Assembly (NCBI GenBank): GCA_036337035.1 | Contig: JAYZFC010000008.1 | Span: 59,514-123,513, forward strand | DNA length: 64,000 nucleotides | Source of the DNA: TMED78 sp036337035 | Lineage (GTDB): Bacteria > Pseudomonadota > Gammaproteobacteria > Steroidobacterales > Rariloculaceae | Reading direction: 5' to 3' | Shown here: positions 36,250 to 44,129 of the stretch, piece by piece | Layout of the letters: every line of letters begins with the position of its first letter | Numbering within the stretch: position 1 is the first letter of the stretch | Program-made: the position numbers and the translations under genes | The notes under the pieces: generated by a model | Told to the model about the DNA's origin: nothing | The model's database searches: none | What the model saw: only the letters and a program-made list of their open reading frames with translations

Positions 36250-37266
36250 TTAAAGCCTTATGAAGCCCTTTTTGATTACCCATTTTCCAATAGGTTCGAT
36301 TAATGAAAACAACTTTGATTTCAATATCCATCTATCTTGATAGTATATATCACCACCGAAGCTTAATTTAAATTTATCAATTGATGGGATTCCTAAACCG
36401 CCCATATCATATCTAGTATATCCATTTTCAATTCCATATAGCATTGCATGGTGTTGAAGTGCAGAAGTCGCTGCAGTTCTCATTCCTTCTAAATTTGATG
36501 TTCCTGATAAGTAAATCATACGTTTTCTATCAATAAGAAATAGTGATCCAGCTATAAAATTACCATCCTTTTTTGCTTCTAAAAAAAGAATTTTACTTGA
36601 TGAGTGAAGATTTATTAATTCATAGAAAAAACTTATTGGGTGGGGGCATCTAGTTCCTTGTCTAATAAAGGTATCCTTAAGCATGGAGTAATAATTTTTT
36701 ATCCATGCTATATTTGGATTTACATTGAACACCTCAACATTCATCTTTGCTGATTTTCTAATCATATTTCTAGCTCTACCAGTGTAGCTTTTTAATAGTT
36801 CATCCTTATTTAGATCGAGGTTAATTATTAATGATGAACGAGTTACCTTTTCATAACCGATATTTTTAAAAGTCTCATTAATTTTTTCATTTTGATTGTT
36901 TTCAAATCCAAATTCTATATAATCTGCTGTTTTTTTAATAAACTGACTTTGGGATAGTAGGGCTAGATATTTCATTTCTTCATATACGCCTTCTGTAAAT
37001 AAGGAGCCAGTAAATTCTGTATAAAGGCCTCGTAAGGGGGCTCCAAATAACTTAAATGGTCCTTTTTTTTTGAACATAAAAGGCGTTAAGGCAATAATTT
37101 GATTATCTTTACTAGAAGTAGCTACTGCTTTAAGCTCTGCATTAAGCCCTAAAGAAATTACCTTAAGCCAGTCCTCATGATGAAATAAGCTGGCGCCCTT
37201 AAAAGAGTAATTTTTTAACAATTTTATGTATTGTTCACTATCAATCCAATTAGTAGATATGTTCAT
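36250..37266 (-). CDS. FemAB/GNAT-like acyl- or aminoacyl-transferase
   Basis: A 338-residue protein with a double-GNAT fold like FemX/BioF2. The start SLFHHEDWLKVI and the PFMFKKKGPFKLFGAPLRGL segment form the first half. GRARNMIRKSAKMNVEVF leads into the second half, where FIAGSLFLIDRKRMIYLSGTS, ALQHHAMLYGIENGYTRYDMGG and a C-terminal FKLSFGG are conserved. Family members attach amino acids or acyl groups to peptidoglycan precursors or polysaccharide sugars. With the deacetylase immediately downstream it may acylate a freed amino group, but substrate and donor are unknown. Confidence 0.78.
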   Translation of the reverse strand: MNISTNWIDSEQYIKLLKNYSFKGASLFHHEDWLKVISLGLNAELKAVATSSKDNQIIALTPFMFKKKGPFKLFGAPLRGLYTEFTGSLFTEGVYEEMKYLALLSQSQFIKKTADYIEFGFENNQNEKINETFKNIGYEKVTRSSLIINLDLNKDELLKSYTGRARNMIRKSAKMNVEVFNVNPNIAWIKNYYSMLKDTFIRQGTRCPHPISFFYELINLHSSSKILFLEAKKDGNFIAGSLFLIDRKRMIYLSGTSNLEGMRTAATSALQHHAMLYGIENGYTRYDMGGLGIPSIDKFKLSFGGDIYYQDRWILKSKLFSLIEPIGKWVIKKGFIRL

Positions 37267-37362
37267 AATTAATTCTCTCTAATTAAATCAATATATTCAT
37301 TAAGGCACTTAAAGGATTAATAGATTATGGTTGTTAAAAGTTAATATTTTATTAAATTCAGA

Positions 37363-38505
37363 TCAATTACACATGGATATTATATCTAAAATATTCTTGC
37401 AATGCTTGCTATCAACAGATTGATGTATTGGTATCATTACGAGCTTCTTATTAAATAAATTAGCCTTAGGGAACTTTGGATTATCGGCAACCTCTTCAGG
37501 TATTTCGTAATTAGGCCATTGGGATGCGCCAATTTTATTATCTCTCAAGCACATATATAGCCTTTGAGAATCATCAAAAAAAATTGCATATTGTGGTATG
37601 CAGTTATCTGGTAAATCAGAGTATAGGGATCTAAATCCAAGATTTTCCATCCCTTTCACTATATCAATATAATTTCTAATAACATTAAGCTTTATTTTAT
37701 CTTCAAGCTCTTTATTCTTTAAATATGGTATTAATAAGGGAGACGGTCTAACGGGCTTATTAGATTGATAATATAAATTTTTATATTTAGTACTTTTTTC
37801 ATTATTGATAACTAAGAACTTTAGCTTTGTAATTGTGTCTGAATAAATATTTATTACTTTTAATTTTACAATAAATATTTCTAAAAACCGAGATGCAAGA
37901 TAATTAAAGGTCCTATAAAAAACTTTTATTTTATCTATTAAGCTATTATTAATATTAATTTCACAATGATTTGATTTATTAGTATTAAATCTTATTGCTC
38001 CCCCATCATAAGTAGGAAGAGATTTCCTAATACTATAAATTGCAAAATCACTATACTTAATAGATTTATAAAAATGTTCGTAAGACAAATAACTATGTGA
38101 GCAGTCCTCAATCGAGATTATTTTTAATTCTGAACATAATTTAGAAATCTCTTCTATATTCGATTTAAAACCAAAGTAATTGACAACTAGAACTGCCTGA
38201 GCTTTAAATTTTATAATATTTTCTTCTAATAAATCTAAATCTAAATTCAATTCATCATTAATATCCTGAAAGATTATCTTAAAACCATAATCTATAAGTG
38301 GTTCTAAGGTTGATTTACACATATATGCAGGAATAATTATTGTAGAGCCCTTTTTCATTTTTTTTGTTTTAAGGCCATATAGGAGAGCATCCCTTCCATA
38401 TGTAAAAAATATTGCATCACTATCTATATTTCTCATATGATCTTTAAGAAATAAATTTTTTAAAACTGGGAAAGGTCGAGATATTACAGCCACTTTATGT
38501 TCCAA
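37363..38505 (-). CDS. DegT/DnrJ/EryC1/StrS-type PLP aminotransferase
   Basis: A 380-residue fold-type I PLP enzyme. FFTYGRDALLYGL takes the place of the usual SGTxAL segment, IIIPAYMCKSTLEPL is the substrate loop, the cofactor Asp is in SIEDCSHSY, and the PLP lysine is in YSIRKSLPTYDGGAIRF. These enzymes transaminate nucleotide keto-sugars. The central 200-260 region is divergent and basic, so the substrate may not be a normal nucleotide sugar; related proteins occur beside FemAB-like and deacetylase genes. It overlaps the methyltransferase gene upstream by 22 bases, and 96 bases separate it from the FemAB gene. Confidence 0.78.
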   Translation of the reverse strand: MEHKVAVISRPFPVLKNLFLKDHMRNIDSDAIFFTYGRDALLYGLKTKKMKKGSTIIIPAYMCKSTLEPLIDYGFKIIFQDINDELNLDLDLLEENIIKFKAQAVLVVNYFGFKSNIEEISKLCSELKIISIEDCSHSYLSYEHFYKSIKYSDFAIYSIRKSLPTYDGGAIRFNTNKSNHCEININNSLIDKIKVFYRTFNYLASRFLEIFIVKLKVINIYSDTITKLKFLVINNEKSTKYKNLYYQSNKPVRPSPLLIPYLKNKELEDKIKLNVIRNYIDIVKGMENLGFRSLYSDLPDNCIPQYAIFFDDSQRLYMCLRDNKIGASQWPNYEIPEEVADNPKFPKANLFNKKLVMIPIHQSVDSKHCKNILDIISMCN

Positions 38506-39206
38506 GGATCACTTTCTTCATTTAAAGAAGATGGCAAAAGATGTGATATTTTTTCTATGTCCCCAGAATCAAAGGTCAAATTATCTGGTAAAATAGCTTT
38601 TTTTAATTGAAATATAATAGATGTCTCGAGAGTGCCTCTTATAAAAATCGCATCAGAAATATCTAAGCCTGCTAATGCTATATTGTATGCTAGTAGACCT
38701 GGGCTCCATAAAGTCAGATGACCTCCCCATAAATGTCTATGTGGATCAGGAATCGTTATACAAACATAGCCATCATCGGTGCATAACTCAATAATTTTAT
38801 CTACAAACAAACCCACATTTTTTTGATGCTCAATAACATGAGAGGCCCATATTAAATCAAATTTAGTATCTGATTTAAAATTAATAAAGTCACAATAAAC
38901 TGTTTTAACGCCATCAATAGTCGATGCTTTTGCATACACAGAAGTACCATAATCTACGCAAAGTACATCAAATCCATTGTTAGCAAATGTTTTTGCATGC
39001 TCTTTGCCTCCAGAGCCTACATCTAAAACACTATTAATTTTCAAATTAGTGCAATATTTAAGAGCATAATTCCCTCTAAAATCTGCATTACCTTTTCTTG
39101 GGTCTTTATGAATATTGATTCCAAAAATTGAAATACCAGGTACAACAGAAAATCTAATATTCAAACCTATAAAGCTTAATATTTTTCTTGCTATATCTTT
39201 GATCAT
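38484..39206 (-). CDS. SAM-dependent methyltransferase
   Basis: A 240-residue class I methyltransferase. Motif I is SVLDVGSGGKEHAKTFA, followed by VLCVDYGTS (acidic ribose contact), and IWASHVIEHQKNVG is the motif IV type found in Methyltransf_11 proteins. VCITIPDPHRHLWGGHLTLW is a distinctive substrate-side segment. It probably methylates a sugar or the non-reducing end of the glycan. The 3' end overlaps the downstream aminotransferase gene by 22 bases in another frame. Confidence 0.84.
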   Translation of the reverse strand: MIKDIARKILSFIGLNIRFSVVPGISIFGINIHKDPRKGNADFRGNYALKYCTNLKINSVLDVGSGGKEHAKTFANNGFDVLCVDYGTSVYAKASTIDGVKTVYCDFINFKSDTKFDLIWASHVIEHQKNVGLFVDKIIELCTDDGYVCITIPDPHRHLWGGHLTLWSPGLLAYNIALAGLDISDAIFIRGTLETSIIFQLKKAILPDNLTFDSGDIEKISHLLPSSLNEESDPWNIKWL

Positions 39207-39237
39207 TTAATATTTTTTAAACAGACCTATATAATCT

Positions 39238-40191
39238 TTAAATCTTAAGTAATTTATTTAGATTATACATAAAACTATAAAAATAATTCTTTATTTTTGC
39301 AATCATTCTTTCAAGAAGATAAAGAAAGGATCCTAGAGGATGATTAACCAAGGCTTTAAAAAAAATAACAATGAAAGAAATAATATTTTCTTGCCGAAGA
39401 TTGTTTATTGAATCACATATTTTTAATCTGCACTCAATTCTTTTTAATAATTTATTTTTGTTTTCTGCAAAACCCTGAATATTAAAAATATGATCTTCCA
39501 AGAGATGAATCTCATTATTATGATGTATCTCTTCTCTACTGGAATTATTTGATGAATGCACATGGTATTCTCCTTGTACACTAGGAATAAATTTAAATTT
39601 TGCTCCAGAAAGTGCTAAATGTAACCAGAAATCATAATCTTCTACAGTAATATAGTTTTTATCTTCATTAAAGGCTATACCTTTTTTTTGTAGAAAAGAT
39701 TTTCTAACAATGGTTGCTGAGGGTGAAAGTCTATTTCCATAGATTAGCATATGCTCATATGAATTTTTAGGTAATGGGCCATATCGAAGTGTTGTTTTCT
39801 TTTTTTTATCATGAAATACCTTATATTCATCAGTTGTTATTACATCATAACTATTTATTTTTAATAAAAGTTTAGAGACTTCTTTAAGCTTATTTGGATA
39901 CCATTTATCGTCTGAATCTAAGAATGCAATCCACTCGTTAGTTGATAAATTAATACCTAAGTTTCTAGAAGCTGCAATAACTCCATTATTATATATTTTA
40001 TGAATTTTGATTCTTGAATCTCTAAAGCTTTTAATGACTTCATCGGTATGATCAGATGAGTGATTATCTACAACAATAGCCTCCCAATCTTTGTGTTTCT
40101 GGTCTATTACAGATTGAAGAGCTTGTTTCAAAAAGTCAGCATGATTATATGTAGGAATGACTACAGAAAAAGAATAATTATTTTTATCCAT
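39238..40191 (-). CDS. GT2-family glycosyltransferase
   Basis: A 317-residue GT-A transferase. The start FSVVIPTYNHADFLKQALQS is canonical, DWEAIVVDNHSSDHTDEVI and GVIAASRNLGI follow, and the DxD-type site is AFLDSDDKWYPNKL. VEDYDFWLHLALSG near residue 180 is the acceptor-side ED motif. A weakly hydrophobic C-terminal tail (residues 265-300) may bind the membrane. Donor and linkage are unknown. It is 12 bases after the upstream SDR gene. Confidence 0.88.
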   Translation of the reverse strand: MDKNNYSFSVVIPTYNHADFLKQALQSVIDQKHKDWEAIVVDNHSSDHTDEVIKSFRDSRIKIHKIYNNGVIAASRNLGINLSTNEWIAFLDSDDKWYPNKLKEVSKLLLKINSYDVITTDEYKVFHDKKKKTTLRYGPLPKNSYEHMLIYGNRLSPSATIVRKSFLQKKGIAFNEDKNYITVEDYDFWLHLALSGAKFKFIPSVQGEYHVHSSNNSSREEIHHNNEIHLLEDHIFNIQGFAENKNKLLKRIECRLKICDSINNLRQENIISFIVIFFKALVNHPLGSFLYLLERMIAKIKNYFYSFMYNLNKLLKI

Positions 40192-40203
40192 ATACTAGCC
40201 TTT

Positions 40204-41139
40204 TTAAAAATTTAGCTTACAAAAATCTAAAAGATCTTCTATTTCTTTCTCAGGGTTATAATCTCTAAGAAAATCTTTGCCTTCTAGCCAATTCATTTTA
40301 TATTCAAATTTATTATTGCTAATATGATTTAAGTCATTTTTACTAAAAATGTCTATTTTTTTATGATATTTACTATAAAAAACATGTGCTACTAGGTTAG
40401 CCATTTCTATAACACTCATTGATTTTCCACCTATATTAAAAATTGGCTTATCTAGCTTCCCAGAATCATGCCTAATTAAATACTCAACCATTCTGCATAA
40501 TTCAGAAATAGGTATGAAATCTCTTGATTGCTTACCACTAGTTCTTAAATTAATCCTATTAAATTTGATAGCTTGTAAACAAATATCATTAACTAGAAGA
40601 TCCCAACAATCTGCACTTTTATCCACAGGTGGTCCGAAGCAGTTTGATAATCGCAAAATGCTGCCCTTTATCTTTCCTGATGAATTAGCTTCCAAAACAT
40701 ACCTCTCTCCTAGTAAGTGAGAAGTTGCATAAGGGTGATGGTTGGAAGGTTCTGTATTCTCTGAAATAATGCCTTCTAAAGGACTTGCGTATACATGAGC
40801 AGTTGATAAATACATAAATTCACTTACATTATTTACAATTGAATCTTGTAATAATTTAGCTGTTACTTCCCCATTAAAATCCTTAGCCAAATCTGGATAA
40901 TGGGAAGAGAATAATGCATTTGTTCCAGCTGTGTGAACTAAGATATCTATAATTGGCAACCCATGAAAAAGAGATGAAGTATTATTCCAATCTACCTTTA
41001 AAACTTCCCCATTTTTTAGCCAATTCGGTTTATCTTTAGTACTTCGACTAGCAAGATAAATACTTAGTCCTGAGTTATGAAGGTACCTTCCAAGCCTTTG
41101 CCCTAAGTATCCAAATCCCCCAGTAATAAGAACATTCAT
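40204..41139 (-). CDS. NAD-dependent epimerase/reductase SDR with YxxxH active site
   Basis: A 311-residue extended SDR, with cofactor motif VLITGGFGYLGQRLGRYL, LVHTAGTNALF, and Ser in YLSTAHVYASP. The catalytic pair is written YATSH, so His stands where the usual Lys would be. It follows rfbF, the cupin and rfbG after an 8-base gap in the same direction, so it most likely reduces or epimerises the CDP-4-keto-6-deoxyhexose those genes make. The Lys-to-His change is seen directly; its effect on activity is unknown, and other sugar-nucleotide SDRs with His here may exist. Confidence 0.8.
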   Translation of the reverse strand: MNVLITGGFGYLGQRLGRYLHNSGLSIYLASRSTKDKPNWLKNGEVLKVDWNNTSSLFHGLPIIDILVHTAGTNALFSSHYPDLAKDFNGEVTAKLLQDSIVNNVSEFMYLSTAHVYASPLEGIISENTEPSNHHPYATSHLLGERYVLEANSSGKIKGSILRLSNCFGPPVDKSADCWDLLVNDICLQAIKFNRINLRTSGKQSRDFIPISELCRMVEYLIRHDSGKLDKPIFNIGGKSMSVIEMANLVAHVFYSKYHKKIDIFSKNDLNHISNNKFEYKMNWLEGKDFLRDYNPEKEIEDLLDFCKLNF

Positions 41140-41147
41140 TTAATGAG

Positions 41148-41918
41148 CTATATCTTCCAAGGCGCTTTGTTAGAATTCCATAAATTTTCTAACATATCAT
41201 GATCTCTTTTAGTATCCATGCATTGCCAAAAACCATCATGTTTATATGCCATCAACTCACCTCTAGCTGCAGCTAACTCAAGTGGCTCACGCTCAAGCAT
41301 AGTAGAATCCCCATCAATTAAATCAAAGAAAGATGAATTCACAACAAAATAACCTCCATTAATCCAACCTTGATTAAGTTGAGGCTTTTCCTGAAATGAT
41401 ATGACCTTATTATTGTCAATATCAAGCTCGCCGAACCTCGCTGAAGGCCTAACAGCAGAAACAGTCACCATTTTATTATGACTATCATGAAAACTTATAA
41501 GTTCATCAATATTAATATTGGATAACCCATCTCCATATGTCAAAAGAAAAGTTTCATCATCTTTTATATAATCTCTCATTCTTTTGACTCTGCCACCAGT
41601 CATTGTCTCTAAGCCAGTATCAACTAATGTTACTTTCCAGTCTTCAGAAATATTTGACCCATGAGTATTTACACGACCGTTAGAAAAATCTACTGTAAAA
41701 TCTTGCTGTAATGTAGGATAGTTAAGAAAATATTTTTTTATATAGTCTGCCTTATATCCACATGCTATATAAAAATCTTTATGATTATAAGATGCATATA
41801 TCTGCATTATATGCCACAAAATTGGATGCTCTGCGATCTTAATCATAGGCTTGGGAACTGAATCTGTATATTCTGATAAACGCGTTCCAAAGCCACCAGC
41901 TAAAATAACAACCTTCAT
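41148..41918 (-). CDS. rfbF: Glucose-1-phosphate cytidylyltransferase
   Basis: RfbF makes CDP-glucose from glucose-1-phosphate and CTP. The 256-residue protein (Salmonella RfbF 257) has the NTP motif VVILAGGFGTRLSEYTDSVPK, WHIMQIYASYNHKDFYIACG, the family-specific GLETMTGGRVKRMRDYI, and FLLTYGDGLSNIN with the metal Asp. QGWINGGYFVVN and the C-terminal EPLELAAARGELMAYKH complete the match. It lies 7 bases after the cupin gene and two genes from rfbG, forming the CDP-sugar entry. Confidence 0.96.
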   Translation of the reverse strand: MKVVILAGGFGTRLSEYTDSVPKPMIKIAEHPILWHIMQIYASYNHKDFYIACGYKADYIKKYFLNYPTLQQDFTVDFSNGRVNTHGSNISEDWKVTLVDTGLETMTGGRVKRMRDYIKDDETFLLTYGDGLSNINIDELISFHDSHNKMVTVSAVRPSARFGELDIDNNKVISFQEKPQLNQGWINGGYFVVNSSFFDLIDGDSTMLEREPLELAAARGELMAYKHDGFWQCMDTKRDHDMLENLWNSNKAPWKI

Positions 41919-41925
41919 ATTTTAA

Positions 41926-42345
41926 TTACCAATTATATTTAAATTCATTAATAGGCTTTCGTAATACCTCATCTGGATCATGCTCTATATCTGCTATATT
42001 CATTATAAGACTAGCAGATTCATGCAATCCTTTAAAGCCAAACCATATACCTGGTGGGACATTAATTCTTTGATAATTTTCTTCTCCAATGATTACTTCC
42101 TTAAAAGTATTGTCAATTGGAAGGAAAAAAACAAAAAGAACTTTTCCAATTGGAACTACTAGATTTAAAGTCATAGACTGATGAAACTTCCATGCTTTTA
42201 TAGCATTAAAGTTTAACATCGAAAAATATACCTCGCCAAAGTTTATATAACCATTATCTGATTTTTTTAAACCATGAAGAATATTACCACCTTCAAGATC
42301 TATTTCTTTCAAAGGGTATACAGAAACTTTATTATCCTGACTCAT
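41926..42345 (-). CDS. Cupin-fold RmlC-like nucleotide-sugar 3,5-epimerase
   Basis: A 139-residue cupin shorter than RmlC (about 180). The core has GEVYFSMLNFNAIKAWKFHQ, where the His fits the RmlC active-site region, followed by TLNLVVPIGKVLFVFF and INVPPGIWFGFKGL, the usual C-terminal strand. Flanked by rfbF and rfbG (overlapping the latter by 14 bases), it probably epimerises the CDP-4-keto-6-deoxyglucose made there, at C3 and/or C5. A dTDP substrate is unlikely because rmlA and rmlB are absent from the window. Confidence 0.8.
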   Translation of the reverse strand: MSQDNKVSVYPLKEIDLEGGNILHGLKKSDNGYINFGEVYFSMLNFNAIKAWKFHQSMTLNLVVPIGKVLFVFFLPIDNTFKEVIIGEENYQRINVPPGIWFGFKGLHESASLIMNIADIEHDPDEVLRKPINEFKYNW

Positions 42346-43426
42346 GTCTTATCATTTTCTTAATCAGTAAATCTTGATATTCAGTTATTTGCAAATCTGT
42401 TACATTAGCTATGCTTTCAGAATTTTTATAGAAATGCATATACCATTCAGCAGTTAGTTTTACAGTATCTGAAAAGTTCAATATAGCCTGCCAGTTAAGT
42501 AAGTGGAGTGCTTTATCGCAGTTCAGCTTTAGCAACCCTGACTCGTAAAAAACTTCTTTTATTTCCTTAGGCTTTTCCCATTTTACTAGAGGCCAATACT
42601 TGGACATTTCAGTAACTAGTGAAGAGACACTATGATTCTGATGAGCAGGTGGGCCAAAATTAAATGCCTCACCGTGCAAATTATCTTTTTGGCTTAATTC
42701 AGAAGCTAAAACTAAATAACCTCCTAGGGGCTCTAGAACATGTTGCCAAGGCCTTGTAGAGGAAGGATTTCTTAACTCGACAATTTCATTTTTAGACCAG
42801 GCCTGGATACAATCAGGCACTATTCTATTTTCTGCCCAATCTCCTCCTCCAATAACATTACCTGCCCTAGCAGAAGCTATTCTAATGCCACTATCTAGAT
42901 TATTAAAATATGATCTAACATAAGAGCTAATAGCTATTTCTGCTGCTCCTTTTGAAGCACTATAGGGGTCCGGCCCACCTAGGGCATCATTTTCTCTATA
43001 TCCCCATTCCCACTCTACATTATCATAACATTTATCACTTGTAATAATAACAGCTGTGCATTTACCCTTATGAGATCTAAGTGCTTCCAAGATATTAATT
43101 GTGCCAATTACATTCGTATTCCATGTCTCCAAGGGATCCTCATAACTTTTTCTAACTATTGGCTGAGCAGCTAAATGAAAAAGAAAATCTGGTGAAGCAT
43201 CATATATTTTTTGTTTAATTTCATCTATATTTCTAATATCAATTCTACAGTCATCTATGCCATCTAATATATTAGCCGCATGAAAGTGCGACGGAGAGGT
43301 AGGTGGATCTAATGATATACCAATAACATTGGCGCCCATAAGCTTTAACCATGCAGTCAACCAAGAGCCTTTAAATCCAGTATGGCCCGTAATTACAACA
43401 GTTTTGTTAGAATAGATATCAATCAT
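42332..43426 (-). CDS. rfbG: CDP-glucose 4,6-dehydratase
   Basis: RfbG removes water from CDP-glucose to give CDP-4-keto-6-deoxyglucose, the branch point to 3,6-dideoxyhexoses and 6-deoxy sugars. The 364-residue SDR has VVITGHTGFKGSWLTAWL, the Thr-Ser region ITSDKCYDN, Tyr-Lys in YSASKGAAE, and the family marker SARAGNVIGGGDWAENRIVPD. RPWQHVLEPLGGYL is also typical. No RfbH-type dehydrase (iron-sulfur, C3 deoxygenation) is present, so a 6-deoxy rather than a 3,6-dideoxy product is more likely. Confidence 0.95.
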   Translation of the reverse strand: MIDIYSNKTVVITGHTGFKGSWLTAWLKLMGANVIGISLDPPTSPSHFHAANILDGIDDCRIDIRNIDEIKQKIYDASPDFLFHLAAQPIVRKSYEDPLETWNTNVIGTINILEALRSHKGKCTAVIITSDKCYDNVEWEWGYRENDALGGPDPYSASKGAAEIAISSYVRSYFNNLDSGIRIASARAGNVIGGGDWAENRIVPDCIQAWSKNEIVELRNPSSTRPWQHVLEPLGGYLVLASELSQKDNLHGEAFNFGPPAHQNHSVSSLVTEMSKYWPLVKWEKPKEIKEVFYESGLLKLNCDKALHLLNWQAILNFSDTVKLTAEWYMHFYKNSESIANVTDLQITEYQDLLIKKMIRHESG

Positions 43427-43484
43427 ATTAATTTTTAAATTATTGAGACTTAATTATAGTTATAATTTGTGTTAAAAGATAACA

Positions 43485-44129
43485 CTAATCAATTAATTTA
43501 GCAGGAATTAAATAGCAAAAACATTTTTCCTTATAAAGCCCAAAATTATTCCAATTAAACTCATTGAACTTAAAGTGATTGGGAAAAAGATTACTATGTT
43601 TTGGATTATGATACAAAATAAGTGTATCTTGGTTGCGATTTTTTACCTTATCTATTAGATCTTGAATTTTTTCTTTACCAAAAGGGTTAAATAAGAAAAT
43701 ACATAGCTTGCCAGAAGGTAGGTCATAATTATCAACATCTGAACATTCTAGCTCCGCCTTTAAACCTATTGTTTTGATATTTTTTTTACATATATCAATT
43801 AAACTACTCGATACATCAACGCCATATAATTTTTTATAACCGCTCTCACCTGCTACAATAATAGGCCTTCCCAAGCCACAGCCTATATCAAGAAAGCTAG
43901 AAAAGCCTTCATTTAAAGAAAATAATGATAATAGCTTTAGTTTACTGTAACTTATAGACTCATATCTAGATCCAATCTTTTTACTTATACCAAGATCTTC
44001 TAATTCTATATATTTTTGAGTACTAATTTTTCGATATTTATCTTTCATATGATCAATAAGATTTAAAAAGGGGATATAAATCCTATGTCTAAATACTTGA
44101 AATGGGTAAGATTTAGCAATATTTTTCAT
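43485..44129 (-). CDS. SAM-dependent methyltransferase
   Basis: A 214-residue class I methyltransferase. The N-terminal third is helical and basic. Motif I is FLDIGCGLGRPIIVAGESG, the ribose acid is in YGVDVSSSLIDIC, and LCIFLFNPFG is the catalytic-side motif. It has the compact form seen in glycan methyltransferases linked to LIC12162-type genes. Its start shares one base with the stop of the LIC12162-family gene upstream, so the two products probably act together. Confidence 0.8.
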   Translation of the reverse strand: MKNIAKSYPFQVFRHRIYIPFLNLIDHMKDKYRKISTQKYIELEDLGISKKIGSRYESISYSKLKLLSLFSLNEGFSSFLDIGCGLGRPIIVAGESGYKKLYGVDVSSSLIDICKKNIKTIGLKAELECSDVDNYDLPSGKLCIFLFNPFGKEKIQDLIDKVKNRNQDTLILYHNPKHSNLFPNHFKFNEFNWNNFGLYKEKCFCYLIPAKLID

